NCBI GenBank assembly: GCA_964370965.1
Contig: CAYJLW010000014.1
Span: 1 to 64,000, forward strand
Reading direction: 5' to 3'
DNA length: 64,000 nucleotides
Origin: CAYJLW01 sp964370965
GTDB taxonomy: Bacteria > Actinomycetota > Acidimicrobiia > UBA2766
Position 1 is the first letter of the stretch. Each line of letters starts with the position of its first letter. The notes beneath the pieces are model-generated. The model was not told the origin of the DNA. It saw only the letters and a list, made by a program, of their open reading frames with translations, and made no database searches. Both the position numbers and the translations under genes were made by a program. Below are positions 27,257 through 34,766 of this stretch, one piece after another.

Positions 27257-28830
27257 ACCACGCCGGGGGCACCGTCGACGTCGTCGTCGTCGGCGGCGGG
27301 GTCGCCGGCATGACCGCCACGCTCGTGGCCGCCCCGCGGCGGCGCACGATGCTCGTGACGAAGTCCGCTCTCGACGACACCGCCACCTTCTACGCGCAGG
27401 GCGGTGTTGCCGCCGCCCTGACGTTCCCCGACAGCGCCGAACTCCACGTCGAGGACACGATGCGTGTGGGGGCGGGCCTCTGCGACGCGAAGGCCGTGCA
27501 GGTGCTCGTCGAGGAGGGTCCGGAACGGATCCGGGAGCTCGCCGCCGCCGGGGTCCTCTTCGACCGCACTCCCGCAGGGGGGCTCGCGCTCACGCGCGAA
27601 GGGGGCCACAGCCTGCCCCGCATCGTGCATGCCGGCGGCGACCAGACGGGCGCCGAGGTGCAGCGGGCGATGGGCGAGATGGTGAGGGGCAGTCCCGCGG
27701 ACCTCCGTCAGGACGCGCGGGCCGCCGACCTCCTCGTGGCCGACGGCCGCGTGGCCGGTGTGCGCGTCGTCGACAGCGACGGCGACGTGAGCGAGATCGA
27801 AGCCGCCGCCGTGGTCCTCGCCACCGGTGGGGCGGGCGCCATGTACCGGATCACGACGAACCCGGCGGTGGCGACCGGCGACGGCATCGGCCTCGCCCTG
27901 CGGGCGGGAGCTGTGGTGGCGGACGTGGAGTTCGTGCAGTTCCACCCCACCGCCCTCGCGGTGGCGGAATTCCCCAGGCCGTTGGTGTCGGAGGCCGTCC
28001 GGGGCGAGGGGGGCGTGCTCCGCAACGGGGCCGGGGAGGCTTTCATGGCGGCCGTGGACCCTCGCGGTGACCTCGCTCCCCGGGACGTCGTCTCGCGGGC
28101 GGTCTTCCGGACGATGGTCGCCGAGGGCGCCGACCATGTCTGGCTCGACGCCACGGGTGTCCCGGGATTCGCCGAGAGGTTCCCCCAGATCACCAGGGCC
28201 TGCCGGGCGCACGGAATGGACCCGGCGTCGGGTTGGCTCCCGGTGGCGCCCGCGGCGCACTACCAGTGTGGCGGCGTGCTCACCGACCTCTGGGGCCGGA
28301 CGTCCCTGCCCGGCCTGTACGCCTGCGGCGAGTGCGCGTGCAGCGGTGTGCACGGCGCCAACCGCCTGGCCTCGAACTCCCTTCTCGAGGGTCTCGTGTT
28401 CGGCCACCGCGTCGGAATCGCCCTCGGCGGCGGTGACGCCGGGACCCCGCTCCTTTCCCCCCGGGAGGTCGCCGGCCGCTTCCCCGTGCGCTCTGGCGGT
28501 GGGGCCCCGGCCGGGGGCGGAGATTCGCTGGCGACTCTCCAGTCCGTCATGACGCGAACCGCCGGCGTCGTGCGCAGGGGGGAGGAGCTCCGTGCCGCGC
28601 TCGCCGAGCTCGACCGCTTCGCCGAGGCTGCCTCGGCAAGGACCACATGGGGAGACCTCACGCTCGGGAATCTCGCCCTGTCCGCCCGCACGGTCGTAGC
28701 GGGCGCCCTCGTGCGCGAGGAGACCAGAGGGTGCCACACCCGTGAGGACTTCCCCGAGAGGGACGCGGCCTGGGAACGGCGTGTCCTGCAGCGTCTCGCC
28801 GGCGACGGCGCGATAGAGGTCCTGCGGTGA
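27253..28830 (+). CDS. nadB: L-aspartate oxidase
   Basis: NadB oxidises aspartate to iminoaspartate, the first step of de novo NAD synthesis, with FAD. The FAD-binding VVVVGGGVAGMTATLVA is at about residues 10-26, then ATFYAQGGVAAAL, REGGHSLPRIVHAGGDQTG, FVQFHPTAL, and the C-terminal AHYQCGGVLTDLWGRTSLPGLYACGECACSGVHGANRLASNSLLE. The frame is open far upstream; the TTG at 27253 overlaps the panD stop and begins eight residues before the homology. Length about 525. The next gene in the pathway, nadC, follows by a GTGA overlap. The quinolinate synthase gene nadA is not in the window. Confidence 0.94.
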   Translation: MNHAGGTVDVVVVGGGVAGMTATLVAAPRRRTMLVTKSALDDTATFYAQGGVAAALTFPDSAELHVEDTMRVGAGLCDAKAVQVLVEEGPERIRELAAAGVLFDRTPAGGLALTREGGHSLPRIVHAGGDQTGAEVQRAMGEMVRGSPADLRQDARAADLLVADGRVAGVRVVDSDGDVSEIEAAAVVLATGGAGAMYRITTNPAVATGDGIGLALRAGAVVADVEFVQFHPTALAVAEFPRPLVSEAVRGEGGVLRNGAGEAFMAAVDPRGDLAPRDVVSRAVFRTMVAEGADHVWLDATGVPGFAERFPQITRACRAHGMDPASGWLPVAPAAHYQCGGVLTDLWGRTSLPGLYACGECACSGVHGANRLASNSLLEGLVFGHRVGIALGGGDAGTPLLSPREVAGRFPVRSGGGAPAGGGDSLATLQSVMTRTAGVVRRGEELRAALAELDRFAEAASARTTWGDLTLGNLALSARTVVAGALVREETRGCHTREDFPERDAAWERRVLQRLAGDGAIEVLR

Positions 28831-29843
28831 CGTCGGACGCCTCCGCACAGGGCCCGAGCGGCCCTACAGAGCGGGAGGCACAGGGCCCGAGCGGCCCTAC
28901 AGAGCGGGAGGCACTGGGCCCGAGCGGCCCCAAGCGGGGAGCACTGGGCCCGAGCGGCCCTACAGAGCGGGAGGCACAGGGCCCGCCGTGGGCGGTGGTC
29001 GAGGATGCCGTGGAGCGGGCGCTGGCGGAGGATCTCGGTCTGGCAGGGGACGTGACGACGCGGGCCCTCGTAGATCCGGACGCACTCGGTCGGGGGGAGC
29101 TCCGCTTCCGGACGGCGGGTGTGCTCGCGGGCACGTGGGTGGCCGACGCCGTCAGCGCCCGGTTCGACCTCCTGGTCACGTGGGATGCCGCCGAGGGTGA
29201 GCGCGTGGAGGCGGGGGACGTCGCCGGTGACGTGGAGGGCAACCTGGCCGACCTCCTCGTGGCCGAGCGCACTCTCTTGAACTTCCTCTGCCGGCTCAGC
29301 GGTGTGGCCACGCTCACACGCGCCTTCGTCGATGCCGTCGACGCCGCCTGGGAGGCGGCGGGTCGGCCCGGCAACCGACCCCGCGTCAGGGACACCCGAA
29401 AGACCACGCCCGGTCTGCGTGCCTTGGAGAAGGCCGCGGTGCGCAGCGGCGGCGGCGCGAACCACCGCATGGGCCTATTCGACGCCGTCTTGGTCAAGGA
29501 CAACCACGTCGCCGCGCTCGGGGGCGACCTCGCTGCGGCGGTCGCTCTTGCCCGGGCGCACGCTCCCGCCGTTCCGATCGAGACCGAGGCCGACACGGTC
29601 GCCCAAGCGGCGACGGCCGCCGCGGCTGGCGCCGACTGCGTCCTGTTGGACAACATGTCGTCCGACGACGTCGCCGCTGCCGTCGCGGTCGTGGCCGGGC
29701 GCTGCCCGCTGGAGGTCTCGGGTGGTGTCACGCTCGCCAACGTGGGGGCCTACGCCGCGACGGGCGTCGACTACGTCGCCGTGGGTGCGCTCACGCATTC
29801 GGCGCCGGCGGTTGACATCGGACTCGACCTCGTCGCCGAGTAG
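28827..29843 (+). CDS. nadC: Nicotinate-nucleotide pyrophosphorylase with repeat-expanded N-terminus
   Basis: NadC converts quinolinate and PRPP to nicotinate mononucleotide. The core is normal: ALAEDLGLAGDVTTRAL, ERTLLNFLCRLSGVATLT, RDTRKTTPGLRALEKAAVRSGGG, NHRMGLFDAVLVKDNHV, IETEADT and LEVSGGVTLANVGAYAATGVDYVAVGALTHSA. Residues 8-50, before the core, are four tandem copies of an 11-residue unit QGPSGPTEREA, one of them a residue shorter. The same DNA unit lies non-coding at the start of the window. These residues are unlikely to matter for catalysis, and a GTG at 28995 just before the core would be a late alternative start. GTGA overlap with nadB. Confidence 0.94.
   Translation: MTSDASAQGPSGPTEREAQGPSGPTEREALGPSGPKRGALGPSGPTEREAQGPPWAVVEDAVERALAEDLGLAGDVTTRALVDPDALGRGELRFRTAGVLAGTWVADAVSARFDLLVTWDAAEGERVEAGDVAGDVEGNLADLLVAERTLLNFLCRLSGVATLTRAFVDAVDAAWEAAGRPGNRPRVRDTRKTTPGLRALEKAAVRSGGGANHRMGLFDAVLVKDNHVAALGGDLAAAVALARAHAPAVPIETEADTVAQAATAAAAGADCVLLDNMSSDDVAAAVAVVAGRCPLEVSGGVTLANVGAYAATGVDYVAVGALTHSAPAVDIGLDLVAE
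28848..28976 (+). repeat. 33-bp tandem repeat inside nadC (family 2)
   Basis: Four head-to-tail units lie at 28848-28880, 28881-28913, 28914-28943 (30 bp) and 28944-28976. Each contains the palindrome GGGCCCGAGCGGCCC and a GAGCGGGAGGCA tail, except the third, which is altered and 3 bp shorter. All keep the reading frame of nadC. A partial fifth unit (CAGGGCCC) follows. Confidence 0.9.
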
Positions 29844-29861
29844 TCAGGGAGTGAGGGCGCG

Positions 29862-30632
29862 ATGCTGCTGACCATTGACGTGGGCAACACGCAGACGGTC
29901 CTGGGCATCTTCAACAACGAGGAACTGCTCGAGCACTGGCGGGTCTCTTCGGTCGAGGAGCGCACCGCTGACGAGTGGGCTCTCATGCTGGGCACGTTCC
30001 TCGACATGGCCGACCTCTCGTTTTCCCGCAACGTCACGGGTGTCGCCATCGCGTCCGGCGTGCCCCGGGTCACGGCGGCCTTGCGGGAGATGGTGGAGCG
30101 GTACTTCTTCTTCCGCCCGGTCGTCATCGAGCCGGGGATCCGTACCGGGATGCCGATCCTCTACGACAACCCGAAGGAGGTGGGTGCGGACCGCATCGCC
30201 GACGCCGTCGCCGCCTTCGAGCTCCACGGGGGCCCTGCGGTCGTCATCGACTTCGGGACGGCCACCGTCTTCGACGCCATCAGTGCCCGGGGCGAGTACC
30301 TGGGCGGGGCGATCTGTCCCGGCGTGCAGGTCTCGGCCAACGCGCTCTTCGCCGCCGCCGCCGGACTCCGCCGGGTCGAACTCGCCGTGCCCCGCCACGT
30401 CGTGGGGCGCTCCACGGTGGAGTCGATCCAGTCCGGTGTCATCTTCGGTGCCGTGAGCCAGGTGGAGGGGATGGTCGACCGCTTCCGTGAGGTGCTCGGC
30501 GCCGAGGCGGTCACGATCGCCACGGGCGGCCTCGCCGAGGTGATGCTCGACGCGTGTGACGTCATAGACGAGCATGAGCCGTGGCTCACGTTGAAGGGCC
30601 TGCGCATCGTCTACGAACGGAACGTGGAGTGA
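29862..30632 (+). CDS. coaX: Type III pantothenate kinase
   Basis: CoaX phosphorylates pantothenate, the first step of CoA synthesis, and is the ASKHA-fold form that is not feedback-inhibited by CoA. The 256-residue protein has the phosphate-1 motif LLTIDVGNTQTVLGIF at the start, PKEVGADRIADAVAAFE in the middle, and VVIDFGTATVFDAIS followed by GEYLGGAICPGVQVS. ATG start 18 bases after nadC. Its position after panC/panD and before lysS groups the CoA precursors together. The stop overlaps lysS (GTGA). Confidence 0.95.
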   Translation: MLLTIDVGNTQTVLGIFNNEELLEHWRVSSVEERTADEWALMLGTFLDMADLSFSRNVTGVAIASGVPRVTAALREMVERYFFFRPVVIEPGIRTGMPILYDNPKEVGADRIADAVAAFELHGGPAVVIDFGTATVFDAISARGEYLGGAICPGVQVSANALFAAAAGLRRVELAVPRHVVGRSTVESIQSGVIFGAVSQVEGMVDRFREVLGAEAVTIATGGLAEVMLDACDVIDEHEPWLTLKGLRIVYERNVE

Positions 30633-32296
30633 GCGAGACTGACGACCCGACTGCAGCCGGTTCCCCGGGCCCCCGGCGGCACGGCGGAGCGCCGCCAGGT
30701 GATGGGCCTGGGGTTTCCCCGGGGTCTGATGGGGGGGCCGCTGGGGTGGGGGGCCCCCGGCGGCACGGCGGAGCGCCGCCAGGTGCGGAGCCAAGAAGCA
30801 TCGCCGAGGAGATCCGCAGGGAGCGGATCGAGGAGGTAGCGCGTCTCCGGGCCGAGGGGACGGAACCGTGGCCGGTGGGGTTCAAGCCCGACCGTTCTCT
30901 GGCAGCGATCGCCGAGGAGTTCGCCGGCATGGACGCTGACACGTCCAGCGGGGTCACGGTCAAGGTGGCGGGGCGGATCATGACGCTGCGACGTCACGGC
31001 GGTCTCGTCTTCGCCACGATCCGGGACTCCTCGGGTGACCTTCAGCTCTTCGTGCCGCGCAACGATCTCGGCGAGGAGGCTTTCGGTCGTTTCGCAGGGC
31101 TCGACATGGGCGACGTCGTGGGGGTCACGGGTGAGGTCGTCTGCACCCGCAGAGGCGAGCTGTCGGTGCAGCCGGCGGACTTCGTGCTCCTCTGCAAGTC
31201 CCTCCTGCCCCTACCCGACAAGTGGCACGGCCTCCAGGACGTCGAGACCCGGAGCCGGCAGCGCTACCTCGACCTCATCGTGAACCCAGAGGCGCGCCGT
31301 ATCGCCCATGTGCGTTCCCGGGCGATCGCAGCGATCCGCCGGCTGATGATCGACCGTGGCTTCATGGAGGTCGAGGGGCCGGTCCTGCAGACCCAGCCGG
31401 GTGGCGCCGAGGCCCGGCCGTTCGTCACACACCACAACGCCCTCGACATCGACATGTACATGCGCATCGCGCTCGAGCTGCACCTGAAACGGCTCGTCGT
31501 CGGCGGCCTCGAGCGTGTCTTCGAGATGGGCCGTGTGTTCCGCAACGAGGGCATCGATACGCGCCACAACCCCGAGTTCACGATGCTGGAGTCGTATTCG
31601 GCCTACGACGACTACCACGACATGATGGAGCTCACCGAGGCGATGGTGTCAGCGGCGGCCCTGGCGACTGCGGGCACGACGTCGCTCACGTACCAGGGCA
31701 GGCCTCTGGATCTCACACCACCGTGGGAGCGCCTCAGTATGGAGGACGCCCTTGCCCGCTACGGCGGGGTCGAGATGACCCTGGAGATGCCCCTTGAGGA
31801 GTTGAGGCGGAAGGCGGCGGAGAACGGGGTCGAGGCGGAGGACTACCGGGGTCCGGGCAGGATCGTCTCGGAGGCGTACGACGCGCTCTGCGAGCGCCAC
31901 CTTTGGGGGCCGGTCTTCATCTGCGACCACCCAGCGGAGGTGTCGCCCCTCGCCCGGGCGCACCGTTCCAAGCCGGGCCGGGTGGAGCGATTCGAGGTGG
32001 TGATCGGCGGGCGCGAGCTCGCCAATGCCTACACGGAGCAGAACGACCCTCTGGCCCAGCGGGCGGCGCTGGAGGCGCAGCAGCGGATGCGCGTCGCGGG
32101 CGACGAGGAGGCCGAGCGCATCGACGAGGACTTCCTCACCGCCCTGGAGTACGGCATGCCGCCCACCGGCGGCCTCGGGGTCGGCATCGACCGTCTCGTG
32201 ATGCTTCTCGCAGATGTCGACAACATCCGCGACGTGATCCTCTTCCCCACGCTCCGTCCCCTCGACGGTGCCCGCGGTCTTCGCCCCCTCGGCTGA
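30629..32296 (+). CDS. lysS: Lysyl-tRNA synthetase (class II) with repeat-derived N-terminus
   Basis: This class II enzyme charges tRNA-Lys. The OB-fold anticodon domain includes VKVAGRIMTLRRHGGLVFATIRDSSGDLQLF; motif 1 surrounds FMEVEGPVLQTQPGGAEARPF, motif 2 is FEMGRVFRNEGIDTRHNPEFTMLE, and motif 3 is GLGVGIDRLVMLL. The GTG at 30629 overlaps the coaX stop. Residues 1-54 are low-complexity and contain RRHGGAPPG twice, encoded by two copies of the family-1 DNA repeat. Homology starts only at about residue 56 (RSIAEEIRRERIEEV). The enzyme itself should be functional, as all motifs are intact. Confidence 0.95.
   Translation: MSETDDPTAAGSPGPRRHGGAPPGDGPGVSPGSDGGAAGVGGPRRHGGAPPGAEPRSIAEEIRRERIEEVARLRAEGTEPWPVGFKPDRSLAAIAEEFAGMDADTSSGVTVKVAGRIMTLRRHGGLVFATIRDSSGDLQLFVPRNDLGEEAFGRFAGLDMGDVVGVTGEVVCTRRGELSVQPADFVLLCKSLLPLPDKWHGLQDVETRSRQRYLDLIVNPEARRIAHVRSRAIAAIRRLMIDRGFMEVEGPVLQTQPGGAEARPFVTHHNALDIDMYMRIALELHLKRLVVGGLERVFEMGRVFRNEGIDTRHNPEFTMLESYSAYDDYHDMMELTEAMVSAAALATAGTTSLTYQGRPLDLTPPWERLSMEDALARYGGVEMTLEMPLEELRRKAAENGVEAEDYRGPGRIVSEAYDALCERHLWGPVFICDHPAEVSPLARAHRSKPGRVERFEVVIGGRELANAYTEQNDPLAQRAALEAQQRMRVAGDEEAERIDEDFLTALEYGMPPTGGLGVGIDRLVMLLADVDNIRDVILFPTLRPLDGARGLRPLG
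30665..30699 (+). repeat. Dispersed repeat, family 1, copy C (partial, inside lysS)
   Basis: This is the tail of the family-1 element (GGCGGCACGGCGGAGCGCCG, then CCAGGT) without the full upstream arm. It is read in frame as part of the lysS N-terminus and encodes RRHGGAPPG. Copy D lies 70 bases downstream. Confidence 0.75.
30737..30792 (+). repeat. Dispersed hairpin repeat, family 1, copy D (inside lysS)
   Basis: GCCGCTGGGG and CCCCCGGCGGC flank a G-rich loop, then comes the tail ACGGCGGAGCGCCGCCAGGT with GCGGAGCC. It is in frame within lysS and again encodes RRHGGAPPG. The stem differs from copies A and B on both arms. Confidence 0.75.
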
Positions 32297-32305
32297 CCAA
32301 CACAA

Positions 32306-32347
32306 CTGGGCGCGCTGCGCGTCATATCCGACGCGTGGCGTGCCCAC
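32306..32347. repeat. Palindromic repeat, family 3, copy 1
   Basis: CTGGGCGCGCTGCGCGTC, then ATATCC, then GACGCGTGGCGTGCCCA: an imperfect 42-base palindrome nine bases after the lysS stop. Copy 2 follows 71 bases later and is nearly identical. Confidence 0.8.
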
Positions 32348-32376
32348 TTCCGATGTGGGCCGGTGCAAGCCCACAA

Positions 32377-32418
32377 CTGGGCGCGTTGCGCGTCATATCC
32401 GACGCGTGGCGCGCCCAG
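32377..32418. repeat. Palindromic repeat, family 3, copy 2
   Basis: CTGGGCGCGTTGCGCGTC, ATATCC, GACGCGTGGCGCGCCCAG: an imperfect palindrome of 42 bases followed by TTTGG, as is copy 3. It lies 122 bases upstream of the AbiEi/DUF559 gene. The 250-base spacer after lysS is essentially made of copies 1 and 2 and their flanks. Confidence 0.8.
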
Positions 32419-32540
32419 TTTGGCCCGGCGGGCGACGCTACGATGCCACCGAGGCCACGAAGCTGTGGTCGAGGCCGGCGGATCCGGCCGTGGACTTCCC
32501 CTCTTGCCCCTGCAGCCCGACGCGCCCGGAGGACAGGTCC

Positions 32541-33479
32541 ATGGCAGACCCCCGTGAGGTATCCCTTGCCCGCATCGCTCTGCGTCAGCACGGTGCCGTT
32601 ACCCGCGTCCAGATGCTCGACGCCGGCTGGAGCGTGAGCGGGACAGACCGGGCCGTCGCCGGCGGCCGTTTCGTCGTCCTCCACCCCGGCGTCTACGGAC
32701 TGGCCGGTGACCCGCCCTCGCCCGAGCGAGCCGCCCACGCGGCCGTCCTCGCGGCCGGGGCCGACGCCGTGCTCTCGCACCGCAGCGCGGTGGCCGTGTG
32801 GCTCGGTCGGCCCTGGCCTCAGAAGGTGCAGGTGACGACGCCTCACCCCCAGTCGCCGGCCCTGAAGGGTGTCCGCACTTGGAGGTGCCGCACGCTCGAG
32901 CCGGAGTCCGTTGCCGTGCAGGACGGCTACCCGGTCACGAGCCTGGCCCGGACGCTCGTGACCTGTGCGACGGTCGCGAGGCCCAAGGAACTGCAGCTGC
33001 TCGTGGACGAAGCCGTGAGGTTGGGTCTGGCCCAGCCCGCCGACCTCGTGCGGGACGTGTCGGCGCTCCGGCGCCGGGGTCGGCGCGGGCCCGTGGCCGT
33101 CCTCGAGGTGCTGGGGGACGTCCCCGAGGACGTCACGGCCTGCGACAGCCTTCTCGAAGCGATGCTCATGCGCCTCGCCGCCGAGGAGGGCTTGGCGCCT
33201 CCCGTTCATCACCTCCGGGTCGGTCCCTACGAACTCGACTTCGCCTGGCCCGACGTGCAGCTCGCGGTCGAGGTGGACGGCTTCTTCGTGCACGGACGCT
33301 GGAGCCAACGGGGCAAGGACATCGCGCGTGACCTGGCCCTGTCGGCAATGGGCTGGCTTGTGGTGAGGCTCGGATGGCTCGACCTCACGAAGCTCGCGGA
33401 GTCCACGGCCCGGGGACTCCGCGCGACCATCCGCACGCGTGCCCCCGTCGCTTCTGGGCGCGCTGCGCGTCGTATCTGA
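32541..33479 (+). CDS. AbiEi-like wHTH plus DUF559 (Vsr-like nuclease fold) protein
   Basis: This 312-residue protein has an N-terminal winged-helix domain like the AbiEi antitoxin (ALRQHGAVTRVQMLDAGWSVSGTDRAVAGGRFVVLHPGVYGLAG) and a middle part with VLSHRSAVAVWLG and VTSLARTLVTCA. The C-terminal DUF559 domain contains YELDFAWPDVQLAVEVDGFFVHG, then a D...R-D-L...GWLVVRLGW pattern, which is a PD-(D/E)xK-like core with E-x-D. The ATG at 32541 has GGAGGACAGG upstream. No AbiEii toxin gene is adjacent. Family-3 palindromes lie on both sides, and copy 3 covers its last codons. The role is unknown; DNA cleavage or toxin-antitoxin functions are inferred from the fold only. Confidence 0.8.
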   Translation: MADPREVSLARIALRQHGAVTRVQMLDAGWSVSGTDRAVAGGRFVVLHPGVYGLAGDPPSPERAAHAAVLAAGADAVLSHRSAVAVWLGRPWPQKVQVTTPHPQSPALKGVRTWRCRTLEPESVAVQDGYPVTSLARTLVTCATVARPKELQLLVDEAVRLGLAQPADLVRDVSALRRRGRRGPVAVLEVLGDVPEDVTACDSLLEAMLMRLAAEEGLAPPVHHLRVGPYELDFAWPDVQLAVEVDGFFVHGRWSQRGKDIARDLALSAMGWLVVRLGWLDLTKLAESTARGLRATIRTRAPVASGRAARRI

Positions 33480-33496
33480 CAGTGCAGCGCGCCCAG
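33454..33496. repeat. Palindromic repeat, family 3, copy 3
   Basis: CTGGGCGCGCTGCGCGTC, then GTATCT, then GACAGTGCAGCGCGCCCAG and TTTGG. It overlaps the last eight codons and stop of the AbiEi/DUF559 gene, so the C-terminal residues (SGRAARRI) are repeat-encoded. Confidence 0.8.
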
Positions 33497-33538
33497 TTTG
33501 GTGGGAGGGGCCCGGCGTGGCGGCTTCGGCGCTACCGT

Positions 33539-34672
33539 ATGCCGATGGCGGGCAAGATCGTGCCGGACCGAGTCGCCGCACTCCTGGAGCGCGCGCTGCG
33601 CGAAGTGGACGAGGGCGTCCTGCCGTCCTGCCAGGTCGCCCTGGCCCGTGACGGCGAGATCGTGGCGTTCGAGGCCTTCGGGGACGCCACGACGGACACC
33701 CGCTACCTGATGTGGTCTGCGACGAAGACCGTGACCGCTGCCGCCGTGTGGATCCTGCTCGGCGAGGGCCGCCTGGGCCTCCTGGACAGCGTGGTCACCC
33801 ACATCCCGGAGTTCGCCACGAACGGCAAGGACGTCGTCACCGTCGAGCACCTTCTCCTCCACACGGCGGGCTTCCCGTGGGCGTGGGTGGGGCCGCCGGC
33901 GTGGGCGACGTCCGCTGGCCGGCGCCAGGCGTTCGCCGGCTGGTACCTGAACTGGGAGCCGGGAAGCCGCTACGAGTACCACCCCTTCTCCGCGCACTGG
34001 GTGCTCGCCGAGCTCGTGGAGACCCTGGGCGCCATGGACTACCGCCGTTTCGTCCACGAGCGCGTCGTGGAGCCGCTCGGGCTCGGGCTCAGCCTCGGCC
34101 TCCCCCCCGACGCGCAGGGCGGCGTCGCCGAGCTCGTGGCCAGGGGACGCCCGGCGACCCCCGCCGAGTGGAAGGCTGCGGGTCTCCCCGCCCCCGAGGC
34201 CCCACCGCCCGGAACCGAGCAGGCGATGCTGCTCTTCAACAGCCCGGACGTGCGCGCAGTGGGGATCCCGGCCGCCGGCGGTCTGGCGACGGCCGCGGAC
34301 GTGGCGCTCTTCTACCAGGGCCTGCTCCACAACACGGGTGGGCTCTGGGATGCGGGCGTCCTGGCCGATGCCACCGGTGTCATCCGCTGTACCTTCCCGG
34401 ACCCGGGCAAGGGCGGCATTCCCGTGAACCGGAGCCGGGGCGTCGTGGTCGCCGGAGACGACGGCCTCGCCTATCTCCGGATGAACTTCGGCCGCACCGT
34501 CTCGCCCCGTGCCTTCGGCCACGACGGTGCCGGGGGTCAGATCGCCTGGGGCGACCCAGAGTCCGGTCTCTCGTTTTCGTACCTCACCAACGGCCTCGAC
34601 CAGAACCTCGCCCGTGAGGGCTTGCGGGGCCTCGAGCTCTCGAGCCTCGCCGGCCTCTGCGCCGGAGGGTAG
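33539..34672 (+). CDS. Serine hydrolase of the beta-lactamase/AmpC-like family
   Basis: This 377-residue protein belongs to the class C beta-lactamase-like esterase/peptidase family. The catalytic SXXK is SATK near residue 61, within YLMWSATKTVTAAAVWILLGEG. LLLHTAGFPW follows. A tyrosine motif resembling YXN is in the YEYHPFSAHWVLAELVE segment (here YHP), and FGHDGAGGQIAW carries the HXG. No signal peptide is visible, so it is probably a cytosolic esterase and not a resistance enzyme. The ATG at 33539 is used; a second one lies two codons on, and the frame extends upstream over the family-3 repeat. The substrate is unknown. Confidence 0.85.
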   Translation: MPMAGKIVPDRVAALLERALREVDEGVLPSCQVALARDGEIVAFEAFGDATTDTRYLMWSATKTVTAAAVWILLGEGRLGLLDSVVTHIPEFATNGKDVVTVEHLLLHTAGFPWAWVGPPAWATSAGRRQAFAGWYLNWEPGSRYEYHPFSAHWVLAELVETLGAMDYRRFVHERVVEPLGLGLSLGLPPDAQGGVAELVARGRPATPAEWKAAGLPAPEAPPPGTEQAMLLFNSPDVRAVGIPAAGGLATAADVALFYQGLLHNTGGLWDAGVLADATGVIRCTFPDPGKGGIPVNRSRGVVVAGDDGLAYLRMNFGRTVSPRAFGHDGAGGQIAWGDPESGLSFSYLTNGLDQNLAREGLRGLELSSLAGLCAGG

Positions 34673-34766
34673 CCACCCGGACGCCCGCTCGACCGGGACA
34701 CGCGCTGCCCCGCTTCGCTACGCTGGCTGCCCTGCTGCGTCACTTGCGTCCCACCGGAGGGGAGAC

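Noticed and set aside
28848..28976. CRISPR array
   Set aside because: Units are directly adjacent without spacers and are translated in frame; no cas genes occur in the window.
33539..34672. Antibiotic-resistance beta-lactamase
   Set aside because: There is no signal peptide and the YXN motif is atypical; a family esterase/peptidase is more likely.
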